Assembly (NCBI GenBank): GCA_033675265.1
Contig: JAUJYZ010000901.1
Location: 1-64,000 of the forward strand
DNA from: Actinostola sp. cb2023
Lineage: Eukaryota; Cnidaria; Anthozoa; Actiniaria; Actinostolidae
Length of the DNA stretch: 64,000 nucleotides
Reading direction: 5' to 3'
The translations under genes were made by a program, and so were the position numbers. The notes below the pieces were generated by a model, which was not told the DNA's origin, did not search any database, and was given only the letters and a program-made list of their open reading frames with translations. Below are positions 42,610 to 54,432 of the stretch, piece by piece (position 1 is the first letter of the stretch; the number at the start of each line of letters is the position of its first letter).

Positions 42610-43260
42610 CAGTTGAACCTCCAGTTGCGACCACTCTCGTAAGCGACCACCTCTTATAAGCGACCAGTTTTCCAAAATACCAAAAGTTCAATTCCAAGTC
42701 AAATTACTATACCGTAGAATCCCGGTTATAAGCCCTGGGCTTATATAATTTCGTAAGGGTTTTGTGGTGGGCTTATAACCGGGGGGACTTATAACCAGGG
42801 GGGTTTATAAAAGGGAGGGAAAAAACGTCTGAAATTCGTTCTATGAAAAAAAAAATGTTTAACCATGACCATTTTAGTTATACAGTGTTCATTCAACAAT
42901 TAATAACAGTAAAAGCTTTGAAACGAGAAATGTGCTCAGAAAAACTATAATCTGAGCGGATTGCGAATATGTTACCGTCACTACTGGACTCCATCAGTCT
43001 CGTCTGGTTCGCCTTTTCTATTGCCTAATAATTATTGTTTCCTGTATACGGTAGCCCGTATGGGGAGGAGTAAATGGAGGGGGCTTATAACCGGGAGGGC
43101 TTATAATCGAGAGGACATTTCTGTTAGCAGACAGGTGGGCTTATAACCGGGGGGACTTATAACCAGAGGACCAGGGGGGCTTATATCCGGGATTCTACGG
43201 TAGTTGGAACCTATCGTAAGCGACCGCCTCTCGTAACCTCGCTTACGGGAGGTTCAACTG
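42610..43260. mobile_element. Outer mariner-like MITE, TA-flanked
   Basis: Ends CAGTTGAACCTCC and GGAGGTTCAACTG with TA on both sides (42608-42609, 43261-43262), the Tc1/mariner pattern. Internal GCGACCA/GTAAGCGACC repeats lie near both ends. It is interrupted by the inner MITE at 42712-43200. Confidence 0.87.
42712..43200. mobile_element. Inner MITE nested in the outer MITE, TA-flanked
   Basis: Ends CCGTAGAATCCCGG and CCGGGATTCTACGG with TA on both sides (42710-42711, 43201-43202). The interior repeats GGGCTTATAACCGGGGGG-like units at both ends. No transposase. The outer element continues on both sides, so this insertion is later. Confidence 0.88.
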
Positions 43261-43959
43261 TACTAACTTTCTGTTAATTATCGGGTCCGAAAACTTATTG
43301 GGACTTTAGAAACTGGCATTTGGTGATCTACGTATATGCGAATGAAAAAAAATAAGGGGAAATCTTGCCTGGATTTCACCTATTTTAGCAGGCGCTGGGG
43401 AGAGGGAGCCCCAGAGGGAGGGGGAGAAGGGAAAGGAAGGGAGAGCTAAATATATAGACTGTTCTCGTTTATGGCATCTTTGCAACTAATCTAAAGCTAA
43501 AGTATACCTTTCCTGGCATTATATCTTTCTGAAAATGATAATTAAAGGAGGTATAAAGGAGCCTAACATCCAGTGCTATCAAATACGCCATGTGACTCAA
43601 CCAGTAAGAAAATTCGTCTCGCCAAAAAGTACTTATTTTGACAAATCAAATTAAAAATACTCGTGCAGAGGAGATATATTTACTTTTCTCACCTTAAGAT
43701 TTGAAATTTTCTTTGTAAAAGTCTTGAAATACCGTCCTAAACTTCGAACAACTGCTCCGTATTAAAAATTCCCGTCAAGTGACAAGCCAGAGGTCAAAAT
43801 CAAACCTCGCTTTTCACGCCACATGCTTTCTTTGTCACGACGGGGACACGATTCCACATTGACCGGTTTGTGCGATTAACCATTCTTGCACTTTGTTTGT
43901 ATTTATTTTTCTTCGCCGAAAATACAAAATAACGCCATGTAATAAATCCCAGAGGTGAT
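43261..43959. other. No gene seen
   Basis: A purine-rich G/A tract (43390-43450) and A/T-rich sequence. No coding signal. Confidence 0.55.
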
Positions 43960-44520
43960 TTGGAGAAGTTGACCGGCAGTCTGATGGTGAATTTTTTCTA
44001 AGTGTCACATATGAATCTCTCGTACTCTGTGCCGGGGATGGGGATTTTTCACGAAATAAAAATGGATTGAGCTCAAGGTCAAGAATTATGAAATATTTTG
44101 GACTGCCGGCCATTTAGTATTTTGAAGACCTTGGCTGGCAGTCGTCCATCGTATTCTATGCCCAGAAAAGAGAAACTTTTCAAATTGAAAACTGTGGCGC
44201 TCATCAGAAGCGCTTAGAAATTCCTAACAAAGTTTGGAGGTTTGAATTCCATTATCAAAAATAATTCCTTGAAAATTATTTGAGACTGTCCGGCAATCAA
44301 GAATCAAATTGTTCCTCGTATTCTGTGCCCAGGATGGATAAACTCCTCAATTGAATAAAAATCCATCAAGCTCTGCTGAAGAGATGCGCTTGACAGTTCT
44401 CAACAAAGACTGAGAAGAGTTTGATTTCATGAAGTCAGTAGCTAGTCAGTCGTTGTCTCGAATTATTTGCGAAATTTCCAGACTGCCGGGCATTTAGCCT
44501 ATTTGAGATCGTTCCCGTGA
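43960..44520. repeat. Degenerate repeats with GACTGCCGGC / CGTATTCTGTGCC motifs
   Basis: GACTGCCGGC-like blocks occur near 44101, 44282 and 44481, an inverted GACCGGCAGTC near 43970, and CTCGTATTCTGTGCC-like blocks near 44018, 44148 and 44315. Spacing of about 130-200 bp is irregular. Probably an old tandem satellite or multimeric element. Confidence 0.55.
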
Positions 44521-44539
44521 GTGTAAGTTCATAGTCTGC

Positions 44540-47500
44540 TCAAGCTCGGCAAAATCGTTTGCAGAATGCACACTGCGATTTGATGCGTTTGCTGATCTTG
44601 TGGGCTTTCAGGACCCAGTACTTTCGTCTTACTTTAGCTGTAGTTGTCGCAGCTCCGTTGTGACCATACTGGTGGGCGTTCCTGATTAACAGCAGGGAGA
44701 TCCAGCGATTACTCGGGAGAAGGGCTGGGTGCTTGGTCTCGTACGAAACGATGGCCTTGTCAATTCGTCCTCCAACTCTGATTAATACCCTTTCGTCGTC
44801 AATAAATGGACTGAGAGTCTTAAAGTCTCCCTTCACAAAGCGGCGTGTCAAATCCTCTTGTGCATTCTTTACCCAGAATGTTTCCGCTTTCTTTAATTCG
44901 TCAGTGTCGAGTGGTCCCTCTCGTCTGTGCTGATCATGTCGTCTGAGGCGTATCTTCTCTGCTAATCTTTGTATCCAAGCTGTTACTCGGACGAGTCTCC
45001 TCCAGGTTGAGAACCTCGTTGGGTCAATCGCCTCTTCTACCTTTATTGCCGCTGCCGCGCACACCTTCACTGTTCATCGCTCCATAACGTCTTCCTGGGG
45101 TTTTGTACCTGCTGTTACGTCCTGTGGCCAATCTTCTTCTGGAAGCTGTAGAAATGGTGGCCCATGACTCCATCTGCCATTAAGTTCCTGAACCGGTATT
45201 CCACGGGAGACGTCATCAGCAACATTGTGTTCCCCTGGTATGTGTCTCCATTGCCTTGGCTCACACTTGCTTTGTATTTCGCCTACTCTGGAGGATACAA
45301 ATGGCTTGAATCCATGCCAAAGCAATGGTGCTATCTGTAAAGAACACGACTGCTTCAAAGTGGATTCTGGATTCTTCCTGGATGGCTTTAGCTAGACGAG
45401 CTGCCAGAACAGCAACTTGGAGCTCGAGTCGGGAGATAGTTAGTTGCTTCAAAGGTGCAACTCTGGACTTGGCTGCAACAAATCTTACGTCATAGGTGTC
45501 ATCAGGATTCTTCTTTCGAATGTAAGCGCATGCTCCGAATGCATCTTGCGACGCATCCGAAAATACGCACAGTAACGGTTTTTCTACTGTCTCAGCGGTC
45601 AGCAGACACCTCGGGAAGGTGACGTTGTTAAGCGCGTTCATCTCTTTAAACAACTGGTTCCACTTCTCTCTGATTGTTGGTGGGAGTTCCTCATCCCAGT
45701 CGACTCCAATTTGCCAAAGTTCCTGTAATCCGATCTTTGCTCGTATAACAACGACGGCGGCGAATCCAATGGGTCATAAATCCGAGTGACTTGACTTAAC
45801 ATCATTCTTTTTGTGAATTCCTTTTCGGTAAGGCTTGGTTCACTCGCATCGATGAGCTTGAGCAGATCCGATTTGACCTTGAACGATAGCGTGTCCGTCT
45901 TGTTATTCCAGGCTATCCCTAGTACTTTCTCCTCGACTTCTCCTTGAAATGTCTTCGTTCGTTCTGTTGAACCATCCTCGTCTTGATTTTGCTCTTTTAG
46001 CACTTTATTTGAGGTTCAACATTTGACCCTGAATCCTCCTTTCTCAAGGATGCTGTCCATATCTTCAGCTAGCTTTCGCGCTTCCTCTTCTGTGTCGACA
46101 GAATCACAGATGTCATCCATGTATACATTATTGGTTAGCAGCTTAGCTGCAACTGGACTTGCCTTTTGGCTTACTTGCGCCATCTTCCGCTGGGCTATTT
46201 GTGCCATTGCCGGGGCCGGTTTATCGCCAAACGTCAGCACAGTTTTGACGTACGTGTCCAGGTCTCGCCACAGGAAACGGTGCACGTGCTGATCTCTCTC
46301 TGGTATTAGGATACGATGGTACATTTTAGAAATGTCTCCAACTAGTGCTCTTTCCCTGAAGCAGAACTACGCCAAACAGGTTATTCAACAGGTCAGGGCC
46401 TTTCATTCAATAATCGTTGAGCGAATGCCCTTGATATACCGAGGAGGAGTTAAACACGATTCTGACAGGCGTACTTTTCTTGTCAGGCGTCAGGACCGCG
46501 TGGTGCGGGATATAGTGAACAGGGCCTTGATATGTTTCTTCTTCTTCCCTTTTCAACTTTCGTGAGAACTTCATCTGTTCCATTTCTTGCATCTGCTTGC
46601 AGTAGGCTTGGCCTTGTTCCGGGTTTTTCTTCAGCCGTCTCTCTGTTGATCCAAGGCGCTTCATCGCCAAAGCTTTGTTGTCTGGCAGTAGACTTGGGTC
46701 TTTTCTCTATGGGTAGGGTATTAACCACTGATTCTCAACTTGAAAGCAGGACTCCTCTATTATCCTCCCTTCTTCTCTTACATCGCAGACACAGGGTTTG
46801 ACCTCCACACCCATGGCCTCGGTATTCCAGAAGTCTGTCATGTCAACTGGCGTGGCATATTTCACGTGTAATAGGCGTGTAGCGGCAGAGGTTTCTTCTT
46901 CTGACTTTCCTCCGAATACTATCCATCCGAGTGGAGATTTACGTGCCAGAAGGTGATCAGCTTGTCTGGTCTCGCCACCATGCATCTGGGCGTGGTCTAT
47001 ACCGATCAAGATGTCAACGTGGCCCTTGCCGCGGCGAAATTGCGCATTCGGTAGACCAAAATGCTCTGGTAGGTGCGACATCTTGACTAACTCGATCTCG
47101 TCGCTAATGCTGGGAATTCCGATTGCCTTCACTGTACACCTCCGGTTGTTATCAATCGCAGTGAGCTGAACTTTATATTCTTTTGTTCTGATCGTTCTTC
47201 CTCTCCGCCTACTTTAGTGATTGTAACTGATGTATCTTTCCCCTTTAGACCGAGAGTTTCTGCGGTTGACTGTCTTATTAAACTTATTTGTGCAACGGAA
47301 TCTAACAGGACATTTCCGCGCTTAAAAAAACCTTCCGATATTAGCTGATAGAATTGGCAGTATCGCTTCCGATGAATTTGTTGCCATGGCGACGCTAATT
47401 TTGATTGAGTTACTTTTGTGCAATAGTGGATGGTGTTTCTGCGGACACCGTACTTCGTTTTCTGCCTTCGAACACTGTCTGCTTCTGCTGCAGTTTTCCA

Positions 47501-47575
47501 TCCTGTGGTTTCTACCGGCCCTTTTCAAACAGCTGAAACACACGTGATTCTCCTTGGCTGTTTTGATTCGATCAT
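44540..47575 (-). pseudogene. BEL 3 protease, RT, RNase H and integrase start
   Basis: Minus-strand blocks: second zinc knuckle group and start of protease (47543-47322), late protease (47132-46707, H-V-D-I-L-I-G-I-D), RT (46670-46016) with V-Y-M-D-D-I intact near 46127, RT connection (46003-45638), RNase H (45653-45074; F-S-D-A-S-Q-D-A-F-G-A, F-F-T-D-S-T-I-A-L), integrase zinc region (45070-44540; H-Q-Y-G-H-N-G, C-A-F-C-K-R). Each junction is a small frame slip. The homology ends at nearly the same point of the integrase as in BEL 2. Confidence 0.88.
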
Positions 47576-48236
47576 CAATAATAAGTTCTTTATAAACGCA
47601 TCATACAATAGTCTCGATGCTTTTTACAATTAATGAGGACGAAACAGTGGCAAAAGCTAAATAGAAGAAAAAAAAGGTATTAAATATTCCTAGTAAAAGG
47701 AAGGTTTTAAGTGAAGATTTGAAGGCAGCAACGGAGGCAGAGTGTTTTAAGTTTTCAGGGAGATTGTTCCAGAGTGCAGGTGCAGCCATTGAGAAAGTTC
47801 TGTCGCCAAAAGTAGAAGTTCTTGATGTCGGGTTGTGAAGGAGGCATTTAGATGAAGAGCGTAGAGTACGTTTAGGTTGGTAGAGCTTGAGAAGATCGGA
47901 CAGGTACTGAGGAGCAAGGTCGTGAAGGCATTTGTAGGTTAGCAGTAGAATTTTGAAAGTAATACGTTCAGAGACAGGAAGCCAGTGTAGTTTCTTGAGG
48001 ATTGGTGTGATACTGTCAGAGCTCTTAGATCGAGTTACAAGTCTTGCGGCAGTATTCTGTATTTTCTGAAGGCGTTCGATGAGATAAGCTGGAAGTCCAA
48101 AGAGAATACTGTTACAGTGATCTAAACGCGAAGAAATAAAGGCATGAACGAGACACGTTCAGTGGTAGATTGATCAAGGTAACGTCTTATTCTGCCAATG
48201 TCTCTGATTGCAAGGAAAGCACTTTTACAGATGTTG
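47576..48236 (-). pseudogene. LINE C-terminal part and 3' end
   Basis: Resumes the RT thumb and C-terminal region left of the Gypsy: N-I-C-K-S-A-F-L-A-I and R-R-Y-L-D-Q-S-T-T-E-R in the frame before the interruption, then W-N-N-L-P-E-N-L-K (about 47780-47740). It ends with a run of codons before the tail TTATTATTGAT at about 47580. A stop near 48125 and slips break the frame. Confidence 0.82.
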
Positions 48237-48240
48237 GTAA

Positions 48241-48425
48241 TGTTACACCCCTGAACCAGTTCACCAATGAAACTGCTTGGGTTAAACTCCTTTTATTCGT
48301 ATATCGTATCGTAAACGCGCTTCTCTTACTTTGTCCGTCAAGACCAAGCGTATACTCAATCATATATATCTATTACACGTGACTAAAGTTGCGTTACAAA
48401 TGGTGTCAAGTTACAGCTCCTCACA
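48241..48425 (-). repeat. Gypsy 4 3' LTR (185 bp)
   Basis: Starts TGTTACACCC and ends CTCCTCACA on the plus strand. Identical to the other LTR. Borders LINE sequence at GTAA and the polypurine tract at 48426. Confidence 0.93.
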
Positions 48426-48437
48426 TTCTCCCCCGCT
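48426..48437 (-). promoter_or_regulatory. Gypsy 4 polypurine tract
   Basis: Minus strand reads AAGCGGGGGAGAA just before the LTR start TGTGAGG. A textbook polypurine tract position. Confidence 0.75.
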
Positions 48438-48820
48438 TTATGGATGTCCGTCCATATTTCAAGCTTGGCTAAAATAATATGAGATCCTAAAACTAACTTG
48501 TTACAATATTTCTGATAACTTGGATTCTGTCTCTTGAGTTCTGCTGGGATGATCAGTCCCAATCAGATTTCTCTCAAAATCTGTGACTCAGGTTCTTTCA
48601 ACTCAGTTCTGTGCATTACGATTCGTACTAAATCTAGAAAATAGACTTGATTCATTCTGTATTATAACAGAGTAAAGGTGTAAAACAACTTTTAAAACTA
48701 GTGTCTTTTAACATCTATATATATAGTTCATTTGGTAAAATAATGTTCTTTATCATCATGGTGCTGCTGTATTCACGCATAGTTCCATCTTTGTCCATTC
48801 ATCGGTACATAAGGTCGTAA

Positions 48821-49641
48821 CTAGTTATGGTACATCCATGTACTGTTGATCCAAGGCTGAGTAGAAGGAGCATAGATGTACTGACCATAGTTCTGTACTG
48901 CACCTATCGACACTGGAACTGACATCTGTCGTTGTTGGTATGGATATGACATGGGAATGTTACAGTTGTTCTGATATGGTGGTATCCAGTAGCACGGGTT
49001 TACCTGTTGCGTAGCATTCGCTGTCTGTACTAATACCTGACGACCGCATTCGTCGTATCCTAGTCTTGTCGGTGGTTGACGCCCACGTTGTGGACGACAA
49101 TGCGCTGACTCATCTTCTGGTGGTTGTTGCTGTTCCATTGGCTCGTGCTCGTCTAACTCATAGTGTAGTCCATCATTATTGGCTTCTTGCACATCGTTAG
49201 TCTCTTCGACTGGGTTCTCAGCGCCTTGGAGACCATTTGCTACGTCCCGTCACTTGCACTGCTAGTCACCTCATCGACTATGTCTTCTTGATGTACCTCT
49301 CTACGTCGTACACTTGGTTGAGTTGTCACTAGTACAAGCTCTTCCTCACTTTCACTGTCACTACTGTCATCAGACTGTTCGTCAGACTGTGGTCTTGTCT
49401 GTGGCTGTCTTCTCACACGTCGTGGCCTTACCGGTTGTTCATTCACGGGTTGTTCGATTACAGGTCCCTCGTCTGCAAGGGACAAGAAGTCACACGGGAA
49501 GAGTATATTCCGATGAAGTGTGCGTACCGGTCCATTTTGGTTTTCACGTCTTACTTCATACACCGGTCCTTCCCCTCTTTGCTTGACCACTACATGCACC
49601 TTTTCCTCCCAGTAAGAACGAAGCTTCTGGTAGCCTTCCAT
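48821..49641 (-). pseudogene. Gypsy 4 integrase C-terminal region and tail
   Basis: ORF 49641-49240 contains the post-core domain ([22 protein letters not shown]) and an acidic/basic tail. ORF 49192-48821 continues with R-R-G-R-Q-P-P-T-R-L-G-Y-D-E and a tyrosine/glutamine-rich end. They are separated by a stop/slip near 49240. Family tails of this kind are variable; no envelope-like features (signal peptide or membrane segment) are visible. Confidence 0.75.
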
Positions 49642-52600
49642 TTCTTGACGTACTCACTGTGGTTCGTTACGTTAGTTGAATTATCTGTACCTAATATCAG
49701 ATCTATTGGTAATCTTGGAGTTCGTCCGTACAGCAGGTAGAATGGGGCGAATCTGGTTGCGTCATTTGGAGTACAGTTGTAGGCATGGACAAGTTTATTC
49801 ACATAGTCTTTCCATTTACCTCTTTTTTCCTCTGGTAGGGTGCGAAGCATTCCTAGCAACGTCTGATTAAACCGCTCAACTTGTCCGTTGCCTTGTGGGT
49901 GGTACGGAGTGGTTCTTGCATGTGTTATTCCACACAGTTTCTCTAGACGTTTAAACAAGTTGTTTTCGAATTCCTTGCCTTGGTCATGTAGAATTCGTGC
50001 TGGGAACCCAAAACGTGGAATTAGGTCGTTGAATATCTTGTCAGCGACAGTAACTGCGGATTTATTCCTTGTAGGATACGCCTGTGCAAATCTGGTAAAA
50101 TGGTCTACTACCACTAGAATATATTCGTATCCCCCAGAACTACGTTCTAGGTGAACAAAGTCAATCGATATTAGTTCAAACGGAGTAGAAGTCTCGATGT
50201 TCTGCATCGGTGCTCGCGTAGACAAGTTAGGACGACGTTGTTTGAGGCAGGGACAAACTTTCGTAACGAAATGGGTGATGTCCCGTTGCATGTGAGGCCA
50301 AAATAATCTTTCTCTAGCCAACTGATTAACTCTATCTGCGCCGAGGTGTCCCATTTCCTGATGTAACTTCTTGTACACTAGACTACGTAGCTTGAATGGT
50401 ACAACAAGCTGTAGGCCAGACTTCGACGTCTTAGTATCCCATCCTCACCAACTTTCAGTTTTCTCCATTCTCGTAGTAATGACCTTGTTTGTGGGTCTTC
50501 GCGTCGCAACTGTCTCCTTGTTGGCCAGGGTCTTGGCTATGCTAATGTCGGTTTGCTGTGCTTGGCGTAACTCGGTTGTATCCACTTTCTTTCCGTCGGT
50601 ATCTGTCAGAAATGACTGATCGAGATCCAGGACGTCCATACTGCTCGTCATAGCTGTGATCCATGTTGTTTGTCCTGTGTTCTAGGCTGTGATACCAGCT
50701 AGAGAGGCATCAATTTCGTCTTGAGATGTCGTGCAGGTACAGTATTTATGATAGTCATTTATGTCGATGGGCATGCGCGAGAGAGTATCAGCAACTTGAT
50801 TCATTTTACCAGGATGATATTTAATTGTAAAATTAAAGTCTGCCAACTCAGCAACCCAGCGATGACCAGTTGCATTTAGTTTTGCTGTCGACTGTACATA
50901 AGTAAGCGGATTGTTATCAGTGTAAACTGTAAACTGTGGAGCGTAGTATAGATAGTCTCTAAAGTGTTCACAAACTGACCATTTCAAGGCAAGAAATTCC
51001 AGTTTTTCCGAGTGTAAATGGTAGTTACGTTCTGCCGTTGTCAATGTTCGTGATCCATATCCGATCGTTCTAATCTTGGTATCCTGTTCTTGGTAAAGGG
51101 CAGCACCCAAACCGTCTTTTGACGCGTCGGTATACAGCATAAACGACTTAGAAAATTCAGGATATACAAGGATTGGTGCTGTCACTAAACAATTGATAAG
51201 ACGCTCTAATGCTGTTCTATGTCGCTCTTCCCACAGTACAGGTGTTGAAGACGTTAAACTTCCCTTCTTCGATTCTAACGTTCCTGTAGGTCGTTGAGAT
51301 GTACTCTTACAGTTAGTGGGTGCGGTTATAAGTTCAAATAGAGGTTTGGCAATCAACGAGAAGCCTTGAATATACTGTCTGTGGTACCCCAAAAGTCCCA
51401 ACAGCTTTCTCACTTCACCTACCGTTGTGGGTTGCTTCTCTCTCAGGGCTGTCACTGCTTCAACATTCGAAGGATCTGGTCGATGACCGTCAGCTGAAAT
51501 AATCCGACCCAGGCAACTTACTTCCTTACGAAATAGTCTACACTTCCTTGGTTTCAGTTTAGTTCCATGTTGGCGCATCCGTTGCAATACTGTTCGTATG
51601 TGTTCCACATGTTCTTCAAAGCTCTGGCTAAACACAATGATGTCGTCAATGTAGGGGATGCAACATTCATCTCTCAGACCAGCGAGGGAATTTTCCATAA
51701 ACCTTTGAAATTCTCCCAGTCCATTTTTCAATCCAAAAGGGATTCTTACCCATTCGTACAATCCCCACGGAGTCACAAAAGCGGTCAGATGTCTAGACTC
51801 CTCCGCGATGAACCCTTGGAGGTAAGCTTTCCCTTGGTCTAGCATGCTAAAGTACTGGTTACCCCCTAAACTTTCCAGGATTTCTTTGACGCGTGGCAGT
51901 GGGTGTCTATCCGTAAAGGTCTTCTGGTTCAAAGCACGAAAATCAACACACAGTCGTAAGTCTCCATCCTTCTTTCTTACGCAGACTATTGGTGAGGAGT
52001 AGGATGAGCGTGAAGGGCGAATCCACCCACGATTTAGCAAGTCCTCAATATACTGCTTCACCTCTGCATATAATGGTCGTGGTACCGAAGTGTACGTTTT
52101 CTGTACAGGCTCTTTGTTTGTCAGTTCTAGTTTCATTCGCAGTTCTGGTACACAACCAATATCTTCATCATCCTTTGAAAACGATTCAGCCTCTTCATTA
52201 AGCATTTTCACAACTAGTTGTCGTTCATTTTCGTTTAGGTGTTCTAGATCGATTTGTGTTAACGAACCAGTTAACGTGTCACCCTGGTAACACGGTGTAA
52301 TTACAGTTGGGTCCTTAGAAGTACTGGCGAACATAGGTGCCACAGTGGTTGTATCAGTATCCTGTTTAAGACGTGCTTCGAGTGGTGTTACTGATGTCAC
52401 AAGATTTAGTTGTCCTATTACTGTCCGTCCATTGAGCGTAATGTCATGTTGTGTGTCATTAAACACTTCAATCTCAACTCTGCTAGATGTGCCATGTTGC
52501 AGCTTGACAAGAGTTTCGTTAATTTCTAATCCTGACGGCCAATTTCTGGTTAGATCAGGTTCAAAAAGGGCTGGAATGCTCTCGTCAATATACGATGTAT

Positions 52601-53195
52601 TCGCACGACACGTAACTTTAACAGCACTGCACTTAGGAACAATGACATTTTTCTTGATTGTCTTTAGATCACACAATTCTGATTTAGTGAAAGACTGTAT
52701 AAAATGAACGAGTTTTGGTACATTTTGTTTGACACTTTCCGCGCTGAAGCTGGGCGATAAGGATGACGTGAGAGTATTGTCTGAGTCTACCGAGTACCCT
52801 TTCACAATCTCTTCGATGACGTTATATCCAATTATCGGCAGATCCAGTTGTTGTGTTGACACAAGAAACGGTACCAAAACATTGTGAGTGTTGTCTTTGT
52901 AGAGTTCAAATGTTATTTCTAGCCACCCCGCATATGGGATTTCTGTCCCGTTTGCAGCTCTTAAATCGAGGCTATTATCTCCTAGTAGATCTGCTATTGG
53001 TCGAACTTCCAAAGTTGGGAAATGTTTTGCTAGATAATTCTTAGATAACACTGATACTTGGGCACCGGTGTCCCATAGAGCCTCTGTTTCTACTTTATCT
53101 AGTAAACAATGTATGGTGCACTTACGTCCTACCAAGTTGCCAAGTGTAGTCCGTTGCTTTGGAGTTAAATGGCTCACATAAAATTTGATCAACAA
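49590..53195 (-). pseudogene. Gypsy 4 Pol: protease, RT, RNase H, integrase
   Basis: One frame from 53195 to 49590 with only two stops (TAG at 50682, TGA at 50445). Protease: [37 protein letters not shown]. RNase [30 protein letters not shown]. Integrase: H-x3-G-H-L-G and C-P-C zinc domain, S-I-D-F-V, H-D-Q-G-K-E-F and G-Q-V-E-R-F-N-Q-T. The palm, RNase H and integrase acidic residues are all present. A slip near 49640 separates the C-terminal part. Confidence 0.92.
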
Positions 53196-53197
53196 TC

Positions 53198-54264
53198 GAA
53201 AGGTACGTGATTGCCTAATTTAAGTTGCCTCTCACTCTCCACTGATACGATCTTATTTAAACTTTCCCTTAGTTCTTCATCGGTAATTTCGGTTTTGTGT
53301 AGTACTGGCCTCAACTTATTGCGGACTATTTCATCCCGTAATCCCGTCTCCACAGCATGATGTGTATGTGATGGCTCATATCTAATTCCTGTATCCTCTG
53401 CTTGGGATGTAAAAATAACTCTCTCTCTCTCAAGGACAGTGCGCGTAAGAGAAAATCCGAAGGGCTCTCTTTCGGTCCTTGAACTAAACTTGTGAGTTCT
53501 TGGTACAGTTCGGAGCCTGATTTTTCCTGATAATGCGCTCTCAATATTTGTCTCAGCTTCGGTAACGTGATGTTTGTTGTAATCTCGAGATAGGATTTCA
53601 ATTTAGAGCCGGAGCTTATCGCGCGTACCACTGCATCAACAATTTCTCGTTCTTGGTATCCTTTCATAAGCCCACTGTCTATTTGTCGTATGAGACCAAC
53701 AAATGAGAGTTTGCCTTTAGTGCTATCTCCCCCAATAGTACCAGAGATTTTGAACTCGTGTCTTAACAATGACCCTTGCATATTACTGATATTACTCACC
53801 GCGATGACATCTGTCGTTGAACCTTTCGTGTTGCCATTTTCCGGAGTACTCACACTGATCAGTCCATCCTTAGTCAACTCGACCTTCTGCTTTGCCGCTT
53901 CCAATAACTTGTTTTGATCCTGAACCATCATTTTAACTTTCTTCTGTAATTCCTCGTATTCTTTCTTTGCTTGCTCGTATTCATCATCAACAGACGCGGC
54001 TTGTTTCTCTGTTGTCTCGACGTTCGGCGTGTCTCCCGATACGTATTTTAAAACTTCTTTAACAAACGACAATTTATCCTCGTGTTCTTCCACCAACTTG
54101 TCGAACTCTTCGCGTAATTTCTTCGTTAGCACTCGACGACCTTTATCCTTACAATCGGTGATATCAACCTTTAGAAACTCTGCAAAATCTATCAGCTGCT
54201 CCACAGAAAATCCACAGAATTTCCCTTCAATTTCCAGCTGAAGATTTTCGACGATTCCCTCCAT
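53198..54264 (-). pseudogene. Gypsy 4 Gag
   Basis: The ATG at 54264 opens a 312-codon ORF: an N-terminal helical domain with a SAP-like start (F-S-V-E-Q-L-I-D-F-A-E-F-L), a coiled-coil segment rich in E and K (residues about 95-130), then the capsid region. The frame shifts in a CT dinucleotide run (53419-53431), after which Gag reads open in another frame to a stop near 53198, just overlapping the Pol frame. A two-base slip in that repeat explains the break. No zinc knuckle is visible. Confidence 0.8.
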
Positions 54265-54407
54265 GATCTCACCCTTTGATGTCAGAATCTACTCGTCGAA
54301 ACTACACAATAACACATCCAAGTTTTTAGAATTCCACGTGGTCCATCGTCGCATATCCCTTGTTTGTAGTCCGTAACCCAGTTATATTCGGAGAAATCCT
54401 CCAACTG

Positions 54408-54432
54408 GGTCCTGGCAGGGTCGCAAAATAAA
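54408..54432 (-). promoter_or_regulatory. Gypsy 4 primer-binding region
   Basis: Immediately after the 5' LTR the minus strand reads TTTATTTTGCGACCCTGCC. The GCGACCCTGCC block resembles primer-binding sites of other metazoan Gypsy elements. The tRNA was not identified. Confidence 0.55.

Noticed and set aside
48821..49192. Envelope-like gene at the end of Gypsy 4
   Set aside because: No signal peptide, membrane segment or cysteine pattern; it reads as the variable tail of integrase.
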